IMG/VR virus record: IMGVR_UViG_3300010883_016936
Location: 1 to 21,037 of that record
Source of the DNA: a virus
Length of the DNA stretch: 21,037 nucleotides
Strand: one strand, 5' to 3'
The notes under the pieces were generated by a model. That model did no database searches. It was not told the DNA's origin and saw only the letters and a list, made by a program, of their open reading frames with translations. Positions 1 to 5,314 of this stretch are shown here, one piece after another (within the stretch, counting starts at the first letter, position 1; each line of letters begins with the position of its first letter). Position numbers and translations under genes: made by a program.

Positions 1-1
1 C

Positions 2-226
2 GCATGGACCCTGGTAACACTTCATCACAGTATTTATTGGACAAGCCTTCATAGGTCTTCACACGATTTAGAACATAATTGGGTAGAAAAGTTGCCGAAC
101 TATAAAAAAAAGAGGAGGCACCACTTACTACACCACTTAAATCCAAATAAGAATTTTGGAGTAGTTTATTCGTGGGTTGATAGATTTTTTGGAACATTTA
201 TTAAAAATTACGAAAGTTATGTATAA
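2..226 (+). CDS. Fatty acid hydroxylase / sterol desaturase superfamily protein, C-terminal fragment
   Basis: The window opens inside this gene; 74 codons remain before TAA. The fragment shows the C-terminal signature of the membrane di-iron fatty acid hydroxylase/sterol desaturase superfamily: an H-x2-E-H pair (HDLEH), then RRHHLLHH containing the HxxHH box, then NFGVVYSWVDRFFGTF, which matches the family's closing N-[FY]-G-x-W-D-R-x-F-G-T pattern. Members are integral membrane oxygenases that use His-bound di-iron to hydroxylate or desaturate lipids, sterols or carotenoids. The substrate cannot be inferred here. The N-terminal histidine box and the membrane helices lie outside the window. 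The next ORF starts directly after the stop codon. In a phage this would be an auxiliary metabolic gene acting on host lipids (inference). Confidence 0.75.
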   Translation, partial: AWTLVTLHHSIYWTSLHRSSHDLEHNWVEKLPNYKKKRRHHLLHHLNPNKNFGVVYSWVDRFFGTFIKNYESYV

Positions 227-388
227 ATGAAAAATAGATATATATTAGAATGTTTTTATTTAGATAGATTTCATTATAGAGACCCTGGTAAACAAGTTTG
301 GAAAATTTATAACCTAAAGAGTCAAAAATACATTCCTTCTTATTATGACACAGAAGAAGCTGGTCAAAAAATGTTAAAAATGATTTAG
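227..388 (+). CDS. Small hypothetical protein (53 aa)
   Basis: The ATG lies immediately after the stop of the hydroxylase gene (TAAATG), so translation is probably coupled to it. The 53-residue product starts MKNRYILECFYLDRFHYRDP and is rich in aromatic and basic residues, with no membrane segment or cysteine motif. I do not recognise a family. Support is the tight junction and the open frame that fills the gap before the tRNA gene. There is no obvious independent Shine-Dalgarno sequence. Confidence 0.5.
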   Translation: MKNRYILECFYLDRFHYRDPGKQVWKIYNLKSQKYIPSYYDTEEAGQKMLKMI

Positions 389-407
389 AACACGATTATA
401 AATATAT

Positions 408-486
408 AGCCCTGTGGTGTAATGGTAACATTAGAATCTCTGAATCTCTGAAATTCTAGTTCTCCGTTCAAATCGGAGCAGGGCTA
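408..486 (+). tRNA. tRNA-Gln(CTG)-like gene with an 8-nt duplication in the anticodon loop
   Basis: A cloverleaf can be drawn by hand. The acceptor stem 408-414/479-485 has 7 perfect pairs, the D stem is 417-420/428-431 with an AATGGTA loop, the anticodon stem 433-437/453-457 (AGAAT/ATTCT) has 5 perfect pairs, and the T arm 462-466/474-478 (CTCCG/CGGAG) has loop TTCAAAT. The discriminator is A486. The anticodon loop has 15 nt (438-452) instead of 7, because the 8 bases CTCTGAAT are followed by CTCTGAA. Removing one copy leaves a canonical loop CTCTGAA with T33 and anticodon CTG (Gln). No CCA is encoded. It could be a tRNA with an expanded loop, a pseudogene, or an assembly artefact. Confidence 0.75.
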
Positions 487-700
487 CTGTTAGTTAAACT
501 AATTCAACACGTTAACGGCTATTTGTCCCTAGGCGTGGGTTTAACTAACTACCTAATTTAACTGGCAAACAAATGAACTCCTTTATAGGAGAACATTGGC
601 GAATGTTTGCGCCAAAGGTTCGCCCCGATGGATAAAAGGTTAAATTAGGATACGTGGCGGTGACTTCGACCATATCGAAGGGGCTGGTTGGTGGGAATAA
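487..700 (+). ncRNA. Structured non-coding RNA candidate between two tRNA genes
   Basis: No convincing ORF is present. Two perfect 11-bp inverted repeats sit back to back: 489-499 (GTTAGTTAAAC) with 539-549, and 552-562 (CCTAATTTAAC) with 639-649. Inside the first, CACG 508-511 can pair with CGTG 534-537. Inside the second are hairpins CTCCT/AGGAG (579-583/587-591) and AACATT/AATGTT (592-597/602-607). The GGCG loop of the latter can pair with CGCC at 621-624, giving a possible pseudoknot, and TGGC+AAAC 563-570 can pair with 605-614. A last hairpin is CTTCGA/TCGAAG (664-669/675-680). Strand is assigned from the flanking tRNAs. I see no group I intron core, tmRNA or hammerhead signature. The family is unknown to me. 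Confidence 0.6.
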
Positions 701-772
701 TGCGGTGTAGTGTAATGGTTAACACGGTAGGCCTTGAACCTATAAAACTCAGTTCGATTCTGAGTTCCGCTA
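701..772 (+). tRNA. tRNA-Gln(TTG), with atypical acceptor and C33
   Basis: The D stem 710-713/722-725 (GTGT/ACAC), anticodon stem 727-731/739-743 (GTAGG/CCTAT) and T arm 748-752/760-764 (CTCAG/CTGAG, loop TTCGATT) all pair. The anticodon loop 732-738 is CCTTGAA, so positions 34-36 read TTG (Gln). Position 33 is C rather than the near-universal T. The acceptor 701-707/765-771 has T-T mismatches at 1-72 and 6-67 and a G-T at 7-66. A weak 1-72 pair is known in Gln tRNAs, but the discriminator here is A rather than the usual G. CCA is not encoded. The isotype is therefore only moderately certain, and the gene could be degenerate. Confidence 0.65.
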
Positions 773-789
773 TTTAGAAAGGGCTTCTT

Positions 790-966
790 ATGACAGTTTT
801 TATTAATAAACTAATAACGACAGAAAGATTTGTTAATGGAGACATAAGAGATGTTATTAACGATATTATACGAGCGTGTCAAAATATTGACCATAAAGAC
901 ACAATTATAGAATTAAAACTTAAAAGCATTGAAAGCACTGTGAACAAATTGCCACCACCTGAATAG
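790..966 (+). CDS. Small hypothetical protein (58 aa)
   Basis: The ORF starts at ATG shortly after the second tRNA; the sequence just upstream (AAAGGG, 778-783) can serve as a weak ribosome binding site. The product begins MTVFINKLITTERFVNGDI and ends NKLPPPE. It looks helical and soluble, with no cysteine cluster or membrane segment. The stop codon lies within the loop of a hairpin-plus-T-run terminator, which suggests that the tRNA/ncRNA segment and this ORF form one transcript ending here. The family is not recognised. Confidence 0.5.
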   Translation: MTVFINKLITTERFVNGDIRDVINDIIRACQNIDHKDTIIELKLKSIESTVNKLPPPE

Positions 967-981
967 GTTGGTGGTTTTTTT
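952..981 (+). terminator. Rho-independent terminator overlapping the end of the 58-aa ORF
   Basis: CCACC 952-956 pairs with GGTGG 970-974, extended by CCT/AGG after a small internal loop, with GAAT as the apical loop. Seven T residues follow (975-981). It would end the tRNA/ncRNA transcript just before the dUTPase ribosome binding site. Confidence 0.7.
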
Positions 982-995
982 ATGGAGTAAGGTTT

Positions 996-1487
996 ATGTT
1001 GAACAAAGTAAATGTTAATATCCCGATTCGTTGTAAAGATTTAACAGAGGACAAACAGGCTAAACTCCCTACTAAAAAAATGGGAGATGTTGGTTGGGAT
1101 TTATATTGTATCCCAGATGATATGTGGCATCATTCATATTTAAATGGTCCTGATTTATATTTCGAATTAGCACCTAAACGCAGACATATATTTCATACCG
1201 GAATATCTATGGCAATTCCACAGGGTTATGCAGGTTTTATTTGGGACCGTTCGGGTCTATCTGCTAAAAAAGGTGTTCATAGATTAGCCGGTGTAATTGA
1301 CTCCTCTTATCGTGGAGAAATTTTAATCTGTTTAGTCAACCTTGGAAAAGAAACGGTTCTGATTGAAAAACATGACCGTATTGCCCAAATGATTATACAA
1401 AAAGAAGAACCCTGCACTATGACATGGTCTGATTCATTAAGCGAATCAAACCGAGGCGAGAAAGGCTTTGCATCCAGTGGTAGATAA
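996..1487 (+). CDS. dut: Deoxyuridine 5'-triphosphate nucleotidohydrolase (dUTPase)
   Basis: This protein hydrolyses dUTP to dUMP and pyrophosphate, keeping uracil out of phage DNA and feeding dTMP synthesis. All five motifs of the trimeric dUTPase family are visible in the 163 residues: motif 1 GDVGWDLY (30-37), motif 2 DRSGLSAKKG (84-93, RSG), motif 3 AGVIDSSYRGEI (98-109, with the catalytic-type Asp102), motif 4 DRIAQMII (127-134) and the C-terminal P-loop-like motif 5 RGEKGFASSGR (153-163), which closes over the active site. Length is normal for a phage or bacterial dUTPase. GGAG at 984-987 precedes the ATG. With the dCMP deaminase, RNR and dNMP kinase elsewhere in the window it forms the dNTP-supply set. 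Confidence 0.95.
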   Translation: MLNKVNVNIPIRCKDLTEDKQAKLPTKKMGDVGWDLYCIPDDMWHHSYLNGPDLYFELAPKRRHIFHTGISMAIPQGYAGFIWDRSGLSAKKGVHRLAGVIDSSYRGEILICLVNLGKETVLIEKHDRIAQMIIQKEEPCTMTWSDSLSESNRGEKGFASSGR

Positions 1488-1545
1488 ATTAGATATAGAA
1501 CCGAAAAGTGGATTTTGCTAGACGTAAAAGCGGGTGAGTGATAAT

Positions 1546-1869
1546 ATGGAACTGAATAGCTACAAACTCCGGAAGTGGCGTAGATTCTGTCTGGTTCGAG
1601 ACAAATCAACATGTCAGCTTTGTGCCGTAGTACCAGGAGTTCGCCGGCTTGAAGTCCACCACACTTACCCGAAATCACTTTACCCTGAACGGGCTTACCT
1701 GCTCAATAATGGAGTAACCTTGTGCGTTCGTTGTCACCGGGGTTGTGTACACGCCGAGAATACGTGGGACTTAGGTAACTGGAAGCGATTCGTTGTTGTG
1801 TTTGGCTACTGGCAGACCTTGAAACATTGGCGTGATTTTAATCAGCGTGAACAACACCGAATTGGTTGA
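1546..1869 (+). CDS. HNH endonuclease
   Basis: This 107-aa protein carries a compact zinc-supported HNH nuclease fold: RDKSTCQLC (C23-x2-C26), LEVHHTYPKS (His38-His39), LLNNG (Asn54/55) and TLCVRCHRGC (C60-x2-C63, H64). Such small proteins are usually free-standing homing endonucleases in phages. I place the start at ATG 1546, because GGTGAG at 1533-1538 sits at SD distance; an in-frame GTG at 1534 would add four residues. The gene is visibly richer in G+C than its neighbours, which fits recent independent transfer. It lies between dUTPase and small unknown ORFs without interrupting either. Confidence 0.85.
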   Translation: MELNSYKLRKWRRFCLVRDKSTCQLCAVVPGVRRLEVHHTYPKSLYPERAYLLNNGVTLCVRCHRGCVHAENTWDLGNWKRFVVVFGYWQTLKHWRDFNQREQHRIG

Positions 1870-1901
1870 TGAGATAATGATGAATTATGTTTTGGGTAAA
1901 A

Positions 1902-2036
1902 ATGGTATGCCAATTGAGGAACAGGACCGGGGCTATATGGTATAATGGTAAAAGGTTAACAGAAGCTCTTATTTCTGTTGGCTTTGGCAGACTTGTTAGA
2001 AGAGATGAAAGGAAAACAAAACCGTGGGTAGAATAA
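1902..2036 (+). CDS. Small ORF, possible remnant (44 aa)
   Basis: A short open frame ends inside the start of the next ORF. Its product contains WYNGKRLTEALISVGFGRLV, which loosely resembles the C-terminal part of staphylococcal-nuclease-like domains (pattern nG-x3-xE-x-LV-x-x-G-x-A). It is far too short to be a complete nuclease, and the start has no good SD sequence. It may be a decayed fragment or a chance frame. A promoter-like TATAAT lies inside it at 1941. Confidence 0.25.
   Translation: MVCQLRNRTGAIWYNGKRLTEALISVGFGRLVRRDERKTKPWVE
1938..1946 (+). promoter_or_regulatory. Extended -10 promoter candidate (TGGTATAAT)
   Basis: TG-N-TATAAT at 1938-1946 is a perfect extended -10 box. The surrounding 13 bases at 1936-1948 (TATGGTATAATGG) match 12 of 13 positions of the -10 region at 2401-2413. 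TTGAGG at 1914-1919 is too far upstream to be a normal -35. Predicted start near 1953 would serve the membrane ORF at 2024. Confidence 0.35.
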
Positions 2037-2296
2037 TAGGGTACGTTATAATGTTGTTTATAGCCTTTATATTGGGTGGGCAAACAAATACAAATAGTAA
2101 AATTAATATATTTGAAACCCAATTATCCATACAAGAAAATATTGTACAACACGAAAAAGTTAAATTGCAAAACTTTATGGACAAAATATGCAAAGTGTTG
2201 CCAGAAGGAGCTTGGTTAGAAAAACAACATAACAAACAAGAAAATCATGCCCCTGCTGTAAAATCTATTTTAGAAGGCATAAATGAGAATAATTGA
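2024..2296 (+). CDS. Small N-terminally anchored membrane protein (90 aa)
   Basis: The frame starts with GTG at 2024 after GAAAGGAAAA, a plausible if slightly distant SD sequence. A single hydrophobic segment spans about residues 4-20 (IIGYVIMLFIAFILGG). It is followed by a polar, mostly helical region with many Gln, Asn, Lys and Glu residues, one cysteine and no lipobox. An N-terminal anchor with a helical extramembrane part resembles inner-membrane spanins or other small phage envelope proteins in layout only; no sequence family is recognised. A later ATG at 2051 would cut into the hydrophobic segment, so the GTG is preferred. Confidence 0.5.
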   Translation: MGRIIGYVIMLFIAFILGGQTNTNSKINIFETQLSIQENIVQHEKVKLQNFMDKICKVLPEGAWLEKQHNKQENHAPAVKSILEGINENN

Positions 2297-2383
2297 TGAT
2301 ATTAAACTAGATGCAGAGGAACTTTTGTTAGGGTGAATCGAACTCATAATACGGTTTTTAAATAAAATTCCAGCGATTCCCCC

Positions 2384-2411
2384 TTGACAGAGGGGTATTT
2401 TATGGTAAAAT
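2384..2411 (+). promoter_or_regulatory. Sigma-70-type promoter for the glycosyltransferase/sigma-factor operon
   Basis: TTGACA at 2384-2389, a 16-bp spacer and TAAAAT at 2406-2411 make a near-consensus promoter in the 130-bp gap before the ATG at 2427. Transcription would start around 2418. The -35 hexamer overlaps a hairpin: CCCCT 2380-2384 pairs with AGGGG 2391-2395, leaving TGACAG as loop. The hairpin followed by TATTTTA could also act as a weak terminator for upstream transcription. Confidence 0.6.
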
Positions 2412-2426
2412 GGAGGAAATGGGATA

Positions 2427-3494
2427 ATGAATTTAAATTTTTATACAAGCCTGTCTGAAACGGGCTACGGCATAGCCGGATATAACATAATAAACGCTTT
2501 ATTAAAGAAAAATATAACCGTGGCGACCTTCATGGTGGGAGGGAGGGTGTGTCCCGATTGCCCTCCTAGCGTTGTCGAATCAGTCAAACAAAGTTGTCAA
2601 AGATTTGATAATGATGCTCCTTTTGTTAAATTATGGCATCAATTTGATTTGATAAACAGAGTAGGCAGAGGACCATATTTGGGATGGCCTATTTTTGAAT
2701 TGGACCAATTTAACGACCATGAATTGTTACACCTAAAGGTGCCTGATGAGCTTATTGTTTGCTCTAATTGGGCGGCAAATGTTTTAAAAGATAACGGGTT
2801 TATTAACGTACATACTGTTCCCCTGGGTGTTGATAATGACATATTTTATCCGTCTGGCATACATAATGAAAGTGGGCCGTATAAATTTTATACAGCAGGT
2901 AAATGGGAAACTCGTAAAGGACACGATATTTTAATCAATTGTTTTAGTAAAGCATTTGAATTAACTGATAATGTTGAATTACATTTGTTGACCCATAATC
3001 CATTTTTAGACGAACAACAAACCCAATACTGGACTAATCTTTGTAAGAGTTCTAAACTTGCTAACAAAATACGTATTTATGACCGAGTAGAATCTCAATC
3101 AGATGTAGCAGAATTTATGCACCAATGTGATTGTGGAGTTTTTCCTTCTAGAGCAGAAGGATGGAATTTGGAATTATTAGAAAGTATGGCATGTGGAAAA
3201 CCAGTTATAACCACAAACAACACAGCACATAAGGACTATTGCAATTCAGATAATGCTCGTTTAATTGAAACACCTAACAAGGAGTTAGCCCATGATAATA
3301 AGTGGTTCTTCGGACAAGGCAATTGGGCAGAATTCGACCTAGATGAAGAAGAACAATTAATACATTATATGAAAGAATGTTATAGAGATAAACCAGACAA
3401 TCCTGGAGGTCTAGATACTGCTAGACAATTTTCCTGGGATAATTCCTCCAATATATTGACAGGAGTATTAAATGGACTCACTTGCAGAATATGA
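2427..3494 (+). CDS. Glycosyltransferase, GT4-like (GT-B fold)
   Basis: This 355-aa protein has the C-terminal half of a retaining GT-B glycosyltransferase: the nucleotide-sugar-binding GKWETRKGHDILINCF segment and the EX7E motif (E244 to E252 in AEGWNLELLE), followed by MACGKPVITTNNTAHKDY. The N-terminal half has the glycine-rich start (LSETGYGIAGYNI) and the IVCSNWAANVLKDNGF segment typical of acceptor-domain variants. It would transfer a sugar from an NDP- or UDP-sugar. The acceptor is unknown and could be phage DNA bases, a virion protein or host surface glycan. GGAGG at 2412-2416 is the SD sequence. It is the first gene of an operon, and its last 23 nt overlap the sigma factor gene. Confidence 0.85.
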   Translation: MNLNFYTSLSETGYGIAGYNIINALLKKNITVATFMVGGRVCPDCPPSVVESVKQSCQRFDNDAPFVKLWHQFDLINRVGRGPYLGWPIFELDQFNDHELLHLKVPDELIVCSNWAANVLKDNGFINVHTVPLGVDNDIFYPSGIHNESGPYKFYTAGKWETRKGHDILINCFSKAFELTDNVELHLLTHNPFLDEQQTQYWTNLCKSSKLANKIRIYDRVESQSDVAEFMHQCDCGVFPSRAEGWNLELLESMACGKPVITTNNTAHKDYCNSDNARLIETPNKELAHDNKWFFGQGNWAEFDLDEEEQLIHYMKECYRDKPDNPGGLDTARQFSWDNSSNILTGVLNGLTCRI

Positions 3495-3996
3495 TATAAC
3501 TGCAAAAAAAATTCTAATGACCGTAGCACCGTCTGTGGCTATAATAATTATTAATGACCCAGACCGTTTTGGCTATGTTGTTGGAGAAGTTATGAAAGCA
3601 GACTGGAAATGGAATGGTAACGGAACTAAATATGGTTATCGCAAACAAAGAGTAATTTGGGCAGTAAAGAAAATATTGAGTTCTATCAAAAAGAATCAAA
3701 AAACTTTATCTTTACATCAATTGGTTAAAGATTCTAGTAATACTATTCTAGACATAGTAGACAATAGACATAAAAGCCTAGTCGATGAATATGATTATGT
3801 TGGCTTTATAAGAAAGAAAGTAGAAAATTCTTCCGTTCTAAGTATAAGGGAAAAAGAATGTATTCTATCTTACTGTTTTGACGACGCATCTTTACGTGAT
3901 ACTGGAACAAAATTGGGTATCCACAGAGAGTCCGTTCGTCAAAATGTCAGACGAGGACTAAGAAAATTAGGAATAACTAATGGGAATAAGAAATGA
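3472..3996 (+). CDS. Phage RNA polymerase sigma factor (sigma-70-like, T4 gp55-like role)
   Basis: This 174-aa protein has a region 2-like segment (about residues 25-70, ending TKYGYRKQRVIWAVKKIL) and a C-terminal region 4-like helix-turn-helix (about 122-168: LSIREKECILSYCF, then KLGIHRESVRQNVRRGLRKL, the -35-recognition-helix layout). It is about the size of T4 gp55 (185 aa) but has a clearer region 4. The likely job is to direct host core RNA polymerase to a class of phage promoters, probably middle or late ones (inference). AGGAG just before the ATG is a good SD. The start overlaps the glycosyltransferase end, and the stop overlaps the next gene by 17 nt, so the three are co-translated. 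Confidence 0.75.
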   Translation: MDSLAEYDITAKKILMTVAPSVAIIIINDPDRFGYVVGEVMKADWKWNGNGTKYGYRKQRVIWAVKKILSSIKKNQKTLSLHQLVKDSSNTILDIVDNRHKSLVDEYDYVGFIRKKVENSSVLSIREKECILSYCFDDASLRDTGTKLGIHRESVRQNVRRGLRKLGITNGNKK

Positions 3997-4453
3997 CCTA
4001 GCAAGAGGAAAATCTGGTGAAGATAAAGTTCGGGATTTATTTGAACAGGCCGGATGTGTAGTTACTAATAACGATGAAAAGGGTAAATTATCAGACCATG
4101 ATTTGCTTGTATCATATGGAGACGAAAGACCTTTTACTATTGAGGTTAAAAACGATGAGTACGCTGCTAAAAGTGGCAATATTGCCATTGAAGTGTGGAA
4201 TACAAGGTCAGATAAACCAAGCGGTTTAACTGCCACACAAGCTGAATGGTGGTGCCATATTACAGATACTTTGTATTTTATACAGACAAAACAATTACGA
4301 GTCATTATTGCAAATACTGCTCCATTAAGGGTGATAAATAACGCTGGAGATGGCAACGCGAGGATATTATTATATAAAACAGACAATATGCTAAAAAATT
4401 TCCTAAAAGTGGATAAGTCCAATTTAGATTTAGCCACCTTTTTTGGGGTATAA
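3980..4453 (+). CDS. PD-(D/E)XK-fold nuclease, Holliday-junction-resolvase-like
   Basis: The 157-aa protein starts MGIRNDLARGKSGEDKVRDL, with a conserved Glu (E14) in the first helix, followed by SDHDLLV (D41) and FTIEVKND (E55-x-K57). This E...D...ExK arrangement is the active site of PD-(D/E)XK nucleases such as archaeal Hjc-type resolvases and VRR-NUC relatives. A following KSGNIAIEVWN segment resembles the substrate loop of the resolvase group. The likely role is cleavage of branched DNA during recombination or packaging, but a restriction-like role cannot be excluded. It overlaps the sigma factor gene, and its stop TAA lies inside a TATAAT sequence. Confidence 0.65.
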   Translation: MGIRNDLARGKSGEDKVRDLFEQAGCVVTNNDEKGKLSDHDLLVSYGDERPFTIEVKNDEYAAKSGNIAIEVWNTRSDKPSGLTATQAEWWCHITDTLYFIQTKQLRVIIANTAPLRVINNAGDGNARILLYKTDNMLKNFLKVDKSNLDLATFFGV

Positions 4454-4454
4454 T
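4449..4454 (+). promoter_or_regulatory. TATAAT box at gene junction, 6 nt before an ATG
   Basis: TATAAT at 4449-4454 overlaps the stop codon of the nuclease gene. If it is used as a -10 box, transcription would begin at or very near the ATG at 4461, giving an almost leaderless mRNA. No convincing -35 is seen (TTTAGC 4429-4434 with a short 14-bp spacer). The same GTATAAT string recurs at 6618, 8839 and 9827. Confidence 0.25.
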
Positions 4455-4460
4455 AACCAT

Positions 4461-4883
4461 ATGGGTATTATCAAATGGTTTAAAAATTTCTTTCAACCGA
4501 ATAAACAGTCGGACATTAATACAGAAGTTCAAGATTTTCTAGCAAATAGTTTTGACAACCAAGATACTATCGCCACGGTTACTTTTGCAATTATGGAAAA
4601 TGCCGATATTAATATCACTTGTAACTGGAACGAAGACAGTGAAGAACAAGAAGGAGGTTTATACGGATATCTATTGCACCAAATCAATAGTGGTCAATGT
4701 TCAGATATAATTTTGGGTATTTTGAAACAAACAGTAATGGAAAAAAAAGAAAATGAAGAATTTGTTAATGCAACTTTTCTAGCATGGAAGCAATTGTATG
4801 AATCTGAACCAATAGTAAAAAAAACAACCAAAGGGGAATCTGTTATTCATCCATTAAAAACATTTGGCGCATCTAATCTATGA
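4461..4883 (+). CDS. Hypothetical protein (140 aa)
   Basis: The product starts MGIIKWFKNFFQPNK and continues as an acidic, helical protein without cysteine clusters or membrane segments. I prefer ATG 4461 over the in-frame TTG at 4443, because the extra codons add nothing conserved-looking and no SD precedes the TTG. No good SD precedes the ATG either, so translation is probably coupled to the upstream stop 8 nt away, or the mRNA is leaderless. The end overlaps the next gene by 4 nt (ATGA). The short basic-aromatic N terminus could lie at a membrane surface (inference). Family not recognised. Confidence 0.6.
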   Translation: MGIIKWFKNFFQPNKQSDINTEVQDFLANSFDNQDTIATVTFAIMENADINITCNWNEDSEEQEGGLYGYLLHQINSGQCSDIILGILKQTVMEKKENEEFVNATFLAWKQLYESEPIVKKTTKGESVIHPLKTFGASNL

Positions 4884-5314
4884 AAAAAAAGACACAACAA
4901 TTTTCTGCTAAGGGAAATCTTCGCCTAATGAAAGAAAACGAGAATAGAATTGTCTGGGAGAAATGGATACACCCCGAAGACAATCCAGACATTAAATCAG
5001 ACGGTTGGGACGACGAAGAAGATATATCCTATGAAGATAAAACGGAACCAGATATTAGACAGGTAATTCTTGGTCCTGCGTCAAATATACCTATGAACCC
5101 TCTTTTGGACGAAAGGGAATATGATTTTTGGATGGGTCATTCTAATTTTAAACTAGATGACGATATTATAAAAATTATTTGCGAGTCCACAGGATTAGAA
5201 TCCGTGGACATTGTTACTCCATATAGATTCCGAATTTCTGTAGGCAGGCTTTTTTCACCGAGTCGTGTAACCAATGGAATTTCTAAATCTATTGCAGAGT
5301 ATTTTTCAACATGA
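4880..5314 (+). CDS. Hypothetical protein (144 aa)
   Basis: Starts at an ATGA overlap with the previous gene and ends in another ATGA overlap with the protease gene. The N-terminal third is charged and probably disordered (acidic stretch GWDDEEDISYEDKTEPD, about residues 38-54). The C-terminal part (about 75-144) looks like a small folded domain, with DFWMGHSNFKLDDDIIKIIC followed by a predicted beta segment (IVTPYRFRISVGRLF). I do not recognise it. Its fixed place directly upstream of the ClpP-like protease makes it a possible substrate, scaffold or adaptor, but nothing in the sequence proves this. Confidence 0.6.
   Translation: MKKKTQQFSAKGNLRLMKENENRIVWEKWIHPEDNPDIKSDGWDDEEDISYEDKTEPDIRQVILGPASNIPMNPLLDEREYDFWMGHSNFKLDDDIIKIICESTGLESVDIVTPYRFRISVGRLFSPSRVTNGISKSIAEYFST

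Noticed and set aside
397-404. TATAAATA, identical to the T4 late promoter core, just before the first tRNA
   Set aside because: Its predicted start (about 410) would fall inside the tRNA acceptor stem, and another TATAAATA occurs inside the ClpP-like coding region (5328). In AT-rich DNA this is likely chance.
487-700. Group I intron, tmRNA or hammerhead ribozyme between the tRNA genes
   Set aside because: I find no P7/P3 core, no tmRNA tag frame or tRNA-like ends, and no CTGATGA/GAAA hammerhead core.
1307-1678. Minus-strand open frames such as 1307-1678, 3967-4437, 11909-12187 and 17539-17898
   Set aside because: They lie opposite strong plus-strand genes, have no ribosome binding sites or recognisable motifs, and all supported genes here are on the plus strand.
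1920-2010. tRNA-like 5' half (GGTATAATGGTAAAAGG) after the HNH gene
   Set aside because: The D-arm-like string is not followed by an anticodon arm or a T-loop (no GTTCRANNC), so no cloverleaf can be drawn. The TGGTATAAT part is better explained as an extended -10 box.
2315-2350. GAATCGAACT on the plus strand, the reverse complement of a T-loop, as a minus-strand tRNA
   Set aside because: The flanking bases do not form a T stem, and no acceptor or anticodon arm is present on the minus strand.
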